A stretch of 64,000 bases of DNA from Circinella minor (lineage: Eukaryota > Mucoromycota > Mucoromycetes > Mucorales > Lichtheimiaceae), in the NCBI GenBank assembly GCA_016758965.1, contig JAEPRB010000124.1, positions 1 to 64,000 of the forward strand. The letters are read 5' to 3'. How positions within the stretch are numbered: position 1 is the stretch's first letter; the number at the start of each line of letters is the position of its first letter. Positions 50,301 to 62,988 of this stretch are shown one piece after another. The notes under the pieces are model-generated. The model had not been told where the DNA came from and ran no database searches. It saw nothing but the letters and a program-made list of their open reading frames with translations. Made by a program: the position numbers and the translations under genes.

Positions 50301-52381
50301 TCTATCTTTCTTCATTGGTTTCTTGGTACAGCATTCATGTTTTTCTTTGCAATTCTTGTGACGATTTGTCGAGAAATTGTACGGCCTGGTGTATTATGGT
50401 TTATTCGTGACCCCAATGATCCACAATTTCATCCAATCAAGGAAATTGTTGAACGACCCGTTTTGACACAATTACAAAAAATTGGTGCCAGTGGTATTAC
50501 GTATGCTTGTGTAATTGTTGCAGGTGTGGGAGGGATTGTTTGGTGCCTCAGTATTGCGGGTAAAAATATTTTACCATTACATTGGAATATGTCGTAAGTT
50601 ATAAAGTCATTTATTTTGCTGTGTGCATGTATACATTTACGTGTAGGGAAGAAGAAGGGGGGGGGAGGAGACGTGGTCATTTTAATTTCAACTCACAGGT
50701 ATTCTTCTACTTCTTTATCTTTATCGTTATTACATAACAGACAACCACTTTCAACCCTACCCATTGACTTTCTAATAGTTCATATTGCAATCCCTGCTAT
50801 GGTAAAATATTTCGAACCAAAACGAGTATTTAAAAATTTGGCTGTCGAATGGATGCGGTTTTTATGCCAACAACTGCGATTAACATCATTTATGTTTGGT
50901 CAACGACGGCCTTCTGAAGAAGGTGTATGGCATTACAAATCATTTTCTACATGGTTCCATCCCCCGAGAGATCTTAATCCTATGGTTGGCGAATATCACA
51001 ATGCTTTTTTTGTACGAGACGGGCAGCTTGTTCTTGCACCAAAACATGATGCGGTTCCCTTTGATTCGACACGTCGTATGTTAGTGCCTGTGCATCCAGA
51101 AACACTACAGATATTGGACCCAAATGAACAACGACTGGGACATCCGGCAGCACCTAGTGATGATCTATTAATCACAAATACATGTATTGTTTATATACCA
51201 CCATGGTTTAAACAACGTGTCATGTTACTCTTATTATCCATGTGGGCTTCTAGTAGTCTGTTTATTTGTATGTTGACGGTCTTGCCAATTGCTCTTGGTC
51301 GGATTGTTTATCAAAAGTGGCTTGAGGCACCTGGTGAAGTACATGATCTTTATGCATATTTTGTTGGGTCGACTTTAATGTTATTCGGTATTGTTTTGCT
51401 TTACAAATCTGTGGATGCAGTCATGGATTTAACACAGCAAGCAACGATAGCAGCATTTATTGATCGATTTTATTATTATGTTTCGTATACATTGTACTTG
51501 GTAAGTTTTTTCTTTTCAGAAATAATTAGTAATATTTCGTTATATAAACATTTATTGGTTATATATATTATATAGGTTGGTAAAACAATTTATTTGGTTG
51601 CTACTATTGGAGTTGTTTTTCCATTAATGGTCGGACTCATGGTTGAATTGTATGTGGTCATGCCATTTCAAGAATATGGACTCAAAGCACCTACGATAGA
51701 AATTATGGCTATGTGGACCAGAGGTATTGCATGTATGAGTACATTACATGGAATAGTACATTTAGGCCCCGAGAATCCATGGCGTGATTATACGAACATA
51801 GTAAGCAAAAAAAAAGGGAGGGGGTCCATTTACATAAATGTGTGAAATGATGGCGTAACTCTCTGTTATGCTCTTAATAATAATAATAATTCTGTCTGAC
51901 ATTATATCTTTTTATGTATTAGCTTTTCCAACACAATATTCGAACAATTAATTTACGTGAAATTACCTACAAATTTATTTTACCATTCATTGCATCAAGT
52001 CTTACTATGATCATATGTCCATTTTTAATGGCCTTGGCAAACATTAAACTCTTTGGTAAAAAATAAAAAAGATATATATATATATAAGAATTATTAATAG
52101 TGATGGGATAACCATCACTATTATTCACTATGGGTTTATTAATAATATATTACAAATATTTAATAGATGAAAAAGATCAAGCAAGACAAGTTAAATTGAT
52201 TCAAGTAATGTACCCTGCTGCTCTTGTTGGTGTTGGTGTCTATTATTTGTGTCGTACTGGTGCAAAATTTGGACAAAATTGGGTACAAGCTGTTCGTGAA
52301 GATAATTATTTGGTGGGTCGAACACTACACAACTTTGATAATAATAATAATAGTATCAATAATAATGATAATAACAACTGA
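47304..52381 (+). CDS. DOA10: Doa10/MARCH6-type RING-CH E3 ubiquitin ligase of the ER
   Basis: A multispanning ER/nuclear-envelope ubiquitin ligase for ER-associated degradation (yeast Doa10/Ssm4, human MARCH6). Eleven exons encode 1322 aa, very close to yeast Doa10: 47304-47319, 47438-47534, 47630-47662, 47797-47837, 47921-48389, 48511-49444, 49548-50593, 50741-51500, 51576-51800, 51923-52055 and 52167-52381. The N-terminal RING-CH domain has all ligands in C4HC3 order: Cys8, Cys11, Cys25, Cys27, His35, Cys38, Cys51 and Cys54. Many hydrophobic segments follow (for example [48 protein letters not shown]). Between them are a Ser/Thr/Ala-rich insert and a long acidic, His/Gln-rich loop in exons 5-6. 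The first exon is only 16 nt. The RING domain is spread over four small exons. Confidence 0.95.
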
Positions 52382-52500
52382 CGATATACACATAAACATA
52401 GTTTCACCCATCAGTCACAATCCAATTTTTATAAGCCATATATAAGTTAGTGTTTTGTATAATAGTATGACATCTCTATATAGTATTTTTTTTATCTCCA

Positions 52501-52759
52501 TTATTTCATGTGCATATCAAAGTTTCTCTCATCATCTGCACCTACCAGATTATCATTATCTATTACGTCCCCATCTTCCCACCTGAAACTATTGTTTTTT
52601 TTACTATTAATGTTCATAAAAAGAAAAAATAATAGAAAAATAATTTGATAGGTTTTCCTTTTTTTTTTTCGCTTACCAGATGAGTATGATAACAATTACA
52701 TCATATTTATAGCTTTTGCATAAAATGAAATCGGATCTTAATCCGTTTCCATGGTTTTT
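52501..52759 (-). CDS. Candidate C-terminal exons of an unrecognised minus-strand gene
   Basis: On the minus strand an open stretch from 52759 reaches the donor CATCTG/GTAAGC after 52677. It joins, through a TTTCAG acceptor, to exon 52582-52501, which ends VGADDERNFDMHMK and TAA. Before the junction it reads SYKYDVIVIILIW, and after it WEDGDVIDNDNL. Splice sites and phase agree. No start codon is found because a TGA precedes the frame, and no family is recognised. It may be a relic or chance, and it lies convergent to the end of Doa10. Confidence 0.22.
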
Positions 52760-54071
52760 TCATGGCTGACAACGGAATTTCATTTTGCTATTTTTGCTTA
52801 AGAATATGGATTACACAACATATGAAACCCGTAGTGGATGAATATGCATGATCTTATTACTATTACTATTCAATATAATCCCAAATAAATATTTTTTTCT
52901 ATTAAAAAAAGGTGTTCTTTTTCTTCGTTAGCAACCAAAATTTATATAAAAATAGCTATTTATTTCTAAAATAAAATAAATAAATGACTTTAAAACAATA
53001 GAATGAATAAGGTTAATAAAATAAGAGAAGAAACTCAAAAAAGAAAAGATATGCACTATACCTTAAAAATAAACCATTTTATTGTCAGTTTTGCATACAA
53101 GTCCGCTTTGCCTCAGACACAACAACAAATTATATGCACATTTTTTTAATCGCGCGATGGGCATTTTCCTTCTTTAGATTTACAGAAACGTGTTTGAGTT
53201 CGAGTTTTGTTAAGAGTATGAAATGCACAGACTACTTTCTTTTATTGTATTTAACGGGTCCAAAGAATATAAAAAAAAAATAATAGGCTATCTCTCTTTC
53301 TCTTTTTTTTTAATAATATGCAGGGCACACCAACTTTTAGTGCCAAATAGTTTAAATTCTGATTTTTCTCCAAGATGAAAAAAAAGGTTAATAATTTAAT
53401 CTGGTATAAAGAAGTGTATATAAAAATATAAATCAATATGTAAGATGGAAAAACAAAATTTCACAAATGAAGGGTGACACACATCTCATATCTAAAATAA
53501 TTCATAAGGAACAGAAATGGATCGCTGTTTACATTCTTTCTCTCAGTCTCACTTTTTTTATTCGCTGTTATTTACAGAAATGGTATATTTATCCATTCAA
53601 ATAAAAATAAAAATAAAAAAGTAATTCTAGAAAAGCTTTCAATCTATACACTTTCGTTTATCATTTTGTCAATGATATAATAAAGAGTTATTCACAATAA
53701 TGGAAGAACCCAGCCCCTCCCGAAAATTATATCAATAAAATAATAAAAAGTAATTATGCGTCTTATTAATTTAAAAGCAGCTCACAAGAAAAGAAAAAAG
53801 GAAAAAGGGGTTCTCGTTAGAACAATAATATCGAATACCAAACGTTATACACATGCAAAAAAGAAAGAGAGTTGAGCGGGAAACACGCAAAATTTTGTGC
53901 GTACCAAGGAAAATAAGAAAAAGTTAAACACAAATGTCGTACAAGCTAAATTGCTGGTAACTCAATAATTCATAAAATATAAAAACCTTCAAACTAAACC
54001 TCTTTTAAGTAAAATCCCATTTCTTTCTTCTTTTTCTTTAACTTTTTTTGTTGTTGATTTAATAAACAACG

Positions 54072-54078
54072 TATAAAA
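54072..54078 (+). promoter_or_regulatory. TATA box of the barrel-protein gene
   Basis: TATAAAA about 150 bp upstream of the ATG, followed by a C/T-rich leader (about 54090-54180). This is the layout of a strong regulated fungal promoter. Confidence 0.6.
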
Positions 54079-54223
54079 GAGCATTTGGTTCTCTTTTTAC
54101 CCCCCATTTCAATCCTTTACTTTCTTTCTATATACATAAACTTCTTTAACCCCCACCCCCTTCCTTTATTATATTTTTTTCTATTATAATTTATATCTAT
54201 TATTTCTTTAATACATATAAATA

Positions 54224-55550
54224 ATGATGAATCAACAAGTTTTTATTTTCATGGCAACGTTGTTGCTTGTCGCAACCACGCTGGTAAATGCCGTACCCAT
54301 TCCTGAATCCTTTAAACGAGACGTCGTTCAAAAACGTGCTTACGATCATGAAGCTTGGCAACGTCAAGCACTTGCTTCTCAACAAGCCGTAGCTGATCAA
54401 ATGGCTGCTGACAATGAAAAATGGCAAAAAGAAGCTCTTGCTTCCCAATCGTCTGTCGCTGCCGCTCAAGCTTCTGCTTTTGAAGCTGAAGCTAAGGCTG
54501 CTGGACATCCCGTTGAACATAAGAAGCAAAATGAAGAAAAGCCTACACCTACTGCCACTACTACTGAAGCTCCCAAAAAGACTCATGCACCAAAGAAGTC
54601 TCATTCAGCTAAAAAGTCTCACTCACGAAAGAAGTCCCACTCCGCCAAAAAGACCCACTCACCAAAGAAATCCAAGGTTCGTTCTATCTTTTTCATCGAA
54701 TAATAATTTTTTTTTGAATGAAAGCATCTAACAAATTACTCTTCTTTTATCTGATTTAACATTAATTAATTAGCCAACTACCACCACTGAAGCACCTAAG
54801 CCAACTACTACCAAGGCTCCCAAACCCAAGCCAACCACTACCAAGGCTCCCAAGCCCAAGCCAACCACTACTACTACCACTGAAGCACCTAAGCCAACCA
54901 CAACTAAGGCTCCCAAGCCCAAGCCTACCTCAGGTGGCGGTGGCGGTGGTTCCAAAGGTTCATTCTCTGGTGAAGGTAAGAAAAATTCAATCGATATTCA
55001 TTCTACTATATTGTCGTGATGCTACGTTCCCATGACTTATATTTGTTGTTTTTATATATACAAATGTGTACCGCTAGGTACCTGGTATAACACTGGTTTA
55101 GGCTCATGTGGTATTGAAAATACCGATTCAGATTATATTGCTGCCATGAACTATATTGACATGGCCAATGGTGCCAACCCAAACAACAATCCTAACTGTA
55201 ACAAGAAAGTGAAGATTCATGGTGAGTGGATACACCAATATACATGAATACTACATTAGAATAATTGCTTTTTTCTCTGACTTTTTCAATTGCTTGACTT
55301 GTATTTCTTTTTTTATCTTAGGTCCTAACGGTGATGTTGTCGTAGCCGTTACTGATACTTGTCCTACATGTGCAAAGGGTGATATTGGTAAGTAGTGATT
55401 TGTATATTTTTTTTCTGGAACACAGGACGATAACATTTAGATTAATCGAATAATTTTTTTTCGTACGTTTTAGATTTGAGTCCAGGTGCTTTCACGGAAA
55501 TTGCTGGTTTAGGTGATGGACGTGTTGAAATTTCTTGGGACTGGCTTTAA
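54224..55550 (+). CDS. Secreted Lys/Thr/Pro-rich protein with C-terminal double-psi beta-barrel (RlpA/expansin-like)
   Basis: A predicted extracellular or wall protein. Exons 54224-54676, 54774-54975, 55078-55221, 55322-55387 and 55474-55550 encode 313 aa. A signal peptide (FIFMATLLLVATTLVNA) and a KR site (VVQKR) suggest secretion and Kex2-type processing. Next come Ala/Gln-rich repeats (WQRQALASQQAVADQ; WQKEALASQSSVAAA), tandem lysine repeats of the form HS-x-KK (KKSHSAKKSHSRKK), tandem KPTTTKAP-type repeats and a poly-Gly linker. The last 95 residues are a barrel domain: GTWYNTGLGSCG, a middle Cys in NPNCNKKVKI, DTCPTCAKGDIDLSPGAF, and VEISWDWL at the end. Such domains occur in expansins, barwin-like proteins and fungal blight-associated proteins, and bind or loosen wall polysaccharides. 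A second in-frame ATG follows the first directly. Codon use is biased (AAG, GCT, ACC). Confidence 0.88.
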
Positions 55551-56009
55551 GTTAGTTACTTGATAATATAAACCTGTTTTATTAGTAATAGACAATTATT
55601 TATAACTGAACAATCCAAATGGAAAATATTTGGTATACTATTATTACAAAAAAAACATAAAAAAAAAAGAATTGTCTATTTCTTTTTTATTATTATCATT
55701 AATTTTTAGCGTAAAGTATATTCCAAGTTTTCCATTTTTTTTTATCAAGCTCAAGCAAACAAAATTGTATTATTATTTTATTCTCAATCTATCCACCATC
55801 CCTTCCTTTCTTTTATTACTCTTTCCCCCCAACCTTAAATTTTTATTTATATAATCATTTTATTATTTATATAAAAACACTATAAAACATATATACCTTT
55901 TTTTTTGTATATGTAAAAAAAAAAAAAAAAAAAAAAAAAGTGGAGTCTGGAACGATGAAAGAAAAAGATAAATTATGGGTTTTATTTTTTTTTAATCGTA
56001 CAATATAAA
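55551..56009. other. Convergent intergenic spacer
   Basis: About 460 bp between the barrel-protein stop and the chitin synthase stop. It has A-runs (about 55915-55939), T-runs and presumably both polyadenylation regions. No gene is visible. Confidence 0.7.
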
Positions 56010-59000
56010 TTAAAGTCGTCCAGCTAATGACTTTTCGATACTCTTGTTGATAAAATTACGTTTATATGTCATATCCATTCCAAATGTTTGTGAAAGCGTA
56101 TCGCGCACTTGTTTCTTGGTAAGATGCATCAAATTGTGGTTGTCTAATATTCGTTCAATTTCTTTTACAATCTCGGATTCTGTTGGAAAGCGTTTAGTAT
56201 TGCTTGGTATTGGAGAAGAAACTGGCGAAAATGATTTCGTTGTATGTTGTGTGTAACGATAGGAAGAAGGTGAGGAGATTACACTTGAATTTGTATTATG
56301 AGGTGGTGTTCCAATAAAACTTTCACCATGGTGAGATTTATTTGCCGTACTCTCTGGACAATAGGAGGATCCTTTGTCACATTCATCTTCTTCCCATTGT
56401 TGATCATATTCATGTTCAGCCCATCGTTTTGTTGGAATTGTAGACGGATCAAATGTGGCTTCTTCTGGACTTATTGCTTTCTTTTGACCTCTTTCACCTA
56501 ATACAATACGTGTGTTACCCCAAGAAAAGTCATCGAAATGCCAAAAAGCGTAGATGGGTACTAAAAAGGAGAAAACAGGTACTGCAAGAATATAGACGAT
56601 CATCCAACCAATATGTTCCCACTATAAAAAAGTAAATAAATAAATATGAGGAAAAAGGTTAGCTCTTCATTTTCCTCTCGCTAGCCACAAAAAAGGATAC
56701 ACAAAGATAATTCCTTTTTGTTTTATTGTAATAGATAGCAGCCTCTCCCTCTCTTAGAAATTTATTTTACCTTGCGTCGTAAAATGAATATAATAGCTTG
56801 TAATCCATAAACACCTGCGAGTGTAATTATGGAAATTAAAGGAACTTGACTTGTACTCGTGCTTAGTTTATAAATCAGGTAAACAAGGTAACACACAACT
56901 GCTGGCATTACCAAAGTACTAAGTAAGTCAAGCATAACAACGAACCGCATTGAAAAACAACAAAATCCACATAATTGGGGTAGAAACATAAGTTCGCCCA
57001 AATTATGAACTGTGGAATTAATCCATCTACGCCGTTGAGATAATAAGACAGGCCACTGATCTGGTGCATTTGTCATACACGCACCATCCGATGTAAACTT
57101 GGTTTTGTAATTGGGAAAATGTTTTAAAATCAACGTGGTTAAATATCGATCTTCACCCAAATGTAATAAATTCTTCTTATGTAAAGTATCCACGAATATT
57201 TCGGCATAATCATTAATAACTGAATGGGCCACTAGAAGAGGCTTGTTATGAGTTGCAGATCTTAATCGATACATACAAAAACATCCAGGAAGACATGTCA
57301 CGGAACCAAATAAAGATTCAAATGCTTTAGATAAATAATGGGAAATATAATACTCGTAAACTTGAATCATGGTCACCCAAGTATCTTTTTCATTTGATAA
57401 CATCGTTTCACCACAAAGACCAACAATTTTTGGATCACGTACAAAATGTCCCACCATCCTTGTTAATGAATGTGACAACACTTCGGTATCAGCGTCAATC
57501 ATCAAGACAAATTCATAGAAACTTGGATGGACACCAATAACATTTTTAAGCTCATGATATATAGCTAATTCCATAGGGGTCATAGGCGAATCGTAATGGA
57601 CTTTGTTCAAAAAACGCATCAAGACCATTTGAGAGTCTCGTTTACCACGGTTACCAGACTTGTGACGTTCATCAGGAGTACCGACCTTGACAACGACAAT
57701 ATAAGGAACACAGTGACCTGCATATTCATATAATCCAGAATACACTTTACCCATATTATGTTGCTTTTGACCTTGTGCCAAAGATAGAAATGAGACTGGT
57801 TTTGGATCATATTTATGACTAACACCAAGAATATCCAATACAATACGTGGAGTAGATCGATCATTACCACTTCCGACAATCATGCCATCAGCAATCAAGA
57901 ATAAAAGTTTACGTTTATCATCATATTTCAAAGCGGCAATGGAATCAATAGTTTTACGGAGTGATTCTTCACTTTCGGTATAGCAGGGGACTTGGCATAC
58001 AATGAACTTGTCGTATTCTTCGTTATCATACTTATTTGTTTGCGTCAAACAAAGTGCGGCCAAGAACTTGAATAAAATCACACTGCACAGAAATATAGTA
58101 ATAAGCAGTAGCAGATATTCGGAAAATAAACATTTGGGTGAATTACGTGTATCGACCTTGCCGACCAAAAATAGGTTTCGCATACATGTCAGTTGACGGA
58201 TACGTTTATCTTTGTCTAGTGGTAACGCATCAAAATGTTCTGAGATGTCGGTTCCAGGTAATTGTCGAAACAATTCTGTGATGGAATTATCAATGAAGTC
58301 AGCACCCACTTTTTTTTCTTGCTCTGTTTTTTTCGCCTTGTCTTCTTGATTTTCTTCAGGTACAGGGCGAGTAGGCTCTTTCATGCCCAGTCCTCCCACC
58401 ATATAAGATGTCAAATCATATACGTTGTTATGTAAAATAGCCCATCGACGTTCGGTACTAATACCTCCTATTTGAACAGGAGAAGACGCCTGATTCTTGA
58501 TATCTTCAGTATCATACCCCATAAATCCAAGCCTGTAATTTTTTCGCAAATACACCATACGTTCAAAATACCAATCAGGTCGATAATCGTCACGGAAATA
58601 TCGAAAGTCGTGATAGTGTGCATTGGAATCTGTAATATTGATACGTGTATCTAATGTTACTTCTTTTGGTATAGGTGCATTATTACCATCACAGAGAGCT
58701 GAAACTTGAACTGGGAACAAATCGCTAATATCTTGACCGGCATATTGATATAGCACATTGGCAGGGATTACCTCGCTTGCCCAATGACGCGGAGCAAAAG
58801 CAGTTAAATCAAATACTTCACCACGAATGGTTACATACGCGTTGGCTTTATCACTATGTGCTTGTAACTCAGACTGGGTATACAGGTCTTGATGCTGGCA
58901 TAATAATTGACCAAAAAAGCAGATAAACCAAATCATAACACCACAAAGCATAAAAATCAATGTACATAGAGTGACTTTTTCTCGCCAAGCCATACGAATA

Positions 59001-61959
59001 TCTGATCGTCGCATCTTTCCCATAGAACGTAACAATAAACTTGGAATCCACCAAGTGCAAAGCCATGTCAATGTTACCCACAAACCTCGAGCTTTAGTTG
59101 TCTTGTGATTTTTATTCTCGTCTTTATTGTTGCTTTTCTTATTTTTTTTCTTTTTGTTGAATGACTTATCACTGTTTGATTTGGTAATGGTGGTTGTCTC
59201 ACACACTTGTGAATCACTAGACATGGATACAGAATCAGTCGTGTAACATTGAGCGTATCCATTGTCATCCGAATAAATGGATTCATCTTCAATGACTGAT
59301 GTATCGTTTATACCACATGATTCACCATCAAACGGATCAAGCATGGATACTGCAGCTGCTGCTCCTGGAACTGCTTTACCCGTTTCTTCATCTTTTTTTT
59401 TTTTAGAATAAAATGTGTTTGTGATTAATTAGTATATAATTGTATTTTTATGTACATGGAAAAACTACCAAGTTGTTTTCTTTTACACTTACCAAATGGA
59501 ATACCTTTTGCTAAACAACGTGTTCTTCGTTGTTCACGTTTTTCAATAGCTCGTAATTTATTTTCGAGTACCATCCATGCATATCCATGAAGATAAATCT
59601 ACAAATAGTTTTTTCATAATATGATTTCTTTTTTTTTAAAAAAAAAAGCTCGATGTATAGCTGCTTCAATACATATTAAAAAAAAAACTAATAGTAAATT
59701 ACCTGTTCTTCTCCAACGACCATCATTTTATTATTCCAATTAAAAGCTCCCATGACAGCGAGACACATTTCCCGCAAGTCAGCATTCATATCCGTACTAC
59801 AACAAGTACTTTGAATAATATCAGCATAACGTTCACCAAACTCGGTAATAGGAATTTTAATCTTGTATTCATGTCTAGCTCGTATTGCCAAATCCAATAC
59901 ATTAAACATTTGAATTTGTGCAGTCAATTTTTTTCCATCACATGAACTTGGTAAATGTAAGTCATTTGGATTCATACACAAAACCCACCAACTTTCAGTT
60001 TCTTGTAATGTACGGAAAAGTTCATCCATGGCGTCGTTAAGTTGGTAGAGTTGTTGTCCAATATGTTGTTGCTCTTCTGTCGTATTATCAGTAGCTTTGG
60101 TATTATTGTTTTTACGTTTCATGGAAGGTGATCGACGCGGTTTAGATGATTGTTCAGCGCCAACAACAGCAGTGCCGTTTAATTCAGTATTGATAGTCTT
60201 TTGTTTGAATAATTTAGTAACAAGTGTATTTTGACATTCATGACTTGTGAATAAAACAACAAAATCAGCATTCAAAGATGCTTCATTGCATTTTTCCAAA
60301 AATTGATGACGTTGGTATGTTGCTGGACCTGTAAAATGTTGAATAGTAAATGTATCAGGTCGTTTGATGGAAAGGCATGGATGTTGTTTATTTTTAACAA
60401 TAAATGGTTCCATTGTTGTTGTTGTTGCTTTTGTTGCTTCCAACATCAGTGAAATGCATTGTTTACTATTTGATTGATATGTTGCTGGGTCCCGATCGAT
60501 CGTTTGCTCTCGATATACCTCGATGTGATGATTAAATGTTTGTTGCAACATAAAATGATGCCATTTTTCATTAGCAAAAGCCAATCGAAATTGATCAAAC
60601 GACATTAAATGATTACTGTTACTACTTTTTGGCATTTCAAAACCAGGAAAATCAGTTAAACTAATAAAGTTTTCAAAGTTGGATGTACACAATTTCTTAT
60701 TAATCGCTTCAACAATCCATGTAAATAATAACGAATACAATGTTTGTGCTAATAAATCACGTTGTTTGGATGCTTGAATCGTATCCAATACCAAAGTTGT
60801 CATATCTCCGTCAACTATTTTGGTTTGATACAATAATACATTTTCTATGGCTTTTGATTCTACACCCAAAAACAAAGCAATCAAATCCAACGTCGAGGTA
60901 TTTTTGATTAGGGTTTCTTTCCCTTGTTGAGATGAAACAAATTGAATATTTCCCAAATGCAAGATGGCCGCCAAAATTTGTGTGAGCTGTTGCCATACAT
61001 CCTTGTCGGTAGCAATACCAAGTGCTTTCATATTAGATTTGAGGTCGATCCAATCACTTCTATTGTTGGTAAATAAGGAAGAGAAGGAATGAGCCATTTC
61101 TTTGTTTTTGTACAAGTATCGAAACTGATGTGGGTCATCGAAATAAAGTGACGTTTTTTCGTCAGTATTGTTGGTAGAGTGTACAAGATAATAAAAAACT
61201 TGATAATTAGACATGGATGATTCGTCTGCAGGTGGTTCAGTAACACGGCTTTTTTCGAGTAAATAATCTAAAAATTTGGCGCCCATCATACGCCCTCGTT
61301 CATTAAGTTGTATTTCAACATGACTTCCATATCGCGATGCGTTGGTGTTACCAATGGATCGACAATGTCCAAATGCTTCTAAAACGGCAAATGCTCGTTG
61401 AACATGTTGTTGTACTCGATTGGTCTTTTTGTTGCCTCCACTGAGTGTCATTAAATGTTCCAATGCTGCAATGCGCATATCAGATTTTCCACTTCCGCTC
61501 AATCCTCTACACCGAAAAATAACTGTTACTATTTTTTTTCTTTTTCTCTCTCTCCCTCTTTTTTTTTTGTTAAGTTATAGATTAGTTTTTTTTTTACCTG
61601 AATATAATAGATTGGTCGTTTCCCGTTCGACGTAAATGAAAATAAGCTTGATTGACATGTTGAAAAATATGTGGATCTAACTGTTTTAGTGGTTGTTGAT
61701 CTGATAACTTTGCTGGCTCTTTATATTCAGCCAAATATTGTTCGCTTATTTCAGAAATCGATCTAGTCAGTAGATCTTTATATGGATTAACAACGATTAA
61801 TGTTGAATTACGTATACGAGTAAATATCTTGTCTTGTAAAAATCGTGATCGAATTGTTGTAACAATAGCTTCTTCCGTCAAATTGTTGATATCTGTCAAG
61901 TCGCTTGTGTGCTTCATTGTATTATTATCAACATTACTATTATTATTATTAAAAGACAT
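56010..61959 (-). CDS. Chitin synthase with N-terminal myosin motor domain (class V/VII type)
   Basis: Polymerises UDP-GlcNAc into chitin at the plasma membrane; the motor domain helps delivery or retention at growing tips. Exons 61959-61598, 61506-59703, 59598-59493, 59391-56771 and 56621-56010 encode 1834 aa, the normal size. The motor (about 1-720) has the P-loop GLSGSGKS (about 122-129), switch I NTNASRYG (about 174-181) and switch II DFPGFE (about 406-411). After HGYAWMVLENKLRAIEKREQ come two membrane segments, a cytochrome-b5-like region (from about 938, YVTIRGEVFDLTAFAPRHW), and the glycosyltransferase core with LFLIADG, LMIDADTE and QRRRW (about 1543-1547). Further membrane segments and a C-terminal DEK_C domain (about 1776-1834) follow. 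The P-loop differs from the usual GESGSGKT at two positions, but switch II keeps its Glu. Chitin synthase identity is certain; the class call is by architecture. Confidence 0.96.
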
Positions 61960-62988
61960 TATCAGATATATATTGTCGATTGTTTATTATTGAGGTGCTG
62001 TTGTTGTCATGTATTTTTTTCTCTGTAGTGTTTTTTATATCAGTAAATGTGTGAGAAAGAGAGTGAGAGAGAGGAGGGGGGGGAGAGAGCGTTGGTGTAA
62101 TAAAAAAAAGGAGTGGGCGTTTGGATTGTACCGTTCAGCTTTTTTATTTTTTACTGAAAAAATGCAATAGTAAGATTAAATAATAAAATATTTATGTAAA
62201 AAAAAATAAAAAGAGAAAAAGAAGTATACGAGTATATTATTTGAAATGGGAAAGAAGAAGAGTAAAGAAAAAAAATATATTCTTTTTCCCGAGTTTCTTC
62301 ATACCCCCCCCCTCGAACACATAAACTTATTTATCACATAATATTATACTCGTCGCAATCTTTAACTCCTTCTGATCAACCCCTTCTTCCCCTTTTAACA
62401 TATTAACTCCTAGTTATCTCTTTCTCTATTTTATCTACGTAACGTGCAAATATTACTAGCTTATTATTATCCCTCCCCTTGTATCTTCCTCCTTTTTCTA
62501 CGTCCCGACATATAGATATATTTAAAAAATACAAATATGTTATTACTATTATTTGATAGACAGTAAAAGTAGCATCATTTTTTTTTAAAAAAAAAATAAC
62601 TCCTATTTGGAAAATAAATAATTGATCAGGAATATAAATTTTTTTTTACAATATTAACTATTTCCATTGAGCAGCCAATAATGCAAATATAAGTACAGTT
62701 AGTAGGACCAAGGAAAAAATGAAACCATTATCATTAACATAATCATTTCTCGACTTGATAATAGAAGTAGACTTGACTTATTTTTTTTTTCATATAGATA
62801 AAAATTGGTATTTTTTAATAGTGATTCCACATAACAAAAAAAAAAAGAATTGATGTTTCAGCCAAGAAAGATAATAATAATAATAGTTAGAATAATAATA
62901 ATAATATAAAATAAATAAAAAAAAACATACAAATTATGTGAAATGATATATAATTATAATGAATGGATAATTGAAAAAAAAAAAAAAA
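61960..62988. other. Intergenic spacer, promoter of the chitin synthase gene
   Basis: About 1 kb. Next to the chitin synthase start, 62050-62090 is purine-rich on the plus strand, so pyrimidine-rich on the gene's own strand, like other promoters here. The rest is A/T-rich with A-runs and should hold the 3' end of the dioxygenase gene. Nothing else is recognised. Confidence 0.65.

Larger units (their letters stand above)
52382..54223. other. Intergenic spacer before the barrel-protein gene
   Basis: About 1.8 kb, A/T-rich, with no recognised gene. A possible two-exon minus-strand frame lies at 52501-52759 (listed separately). The last 150 bp form a clear promoter for the next gene. Confidence 0.65.

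Noticed and set aside
56686..56697. GTATCCTTTTTT on the minus strand, identical to a U12-type donor
   Set aside because: It sits in the middle of the last chitin synthase intron, which already has clear U2-type ends (GTAAAA and TTATAG) that keep frame.
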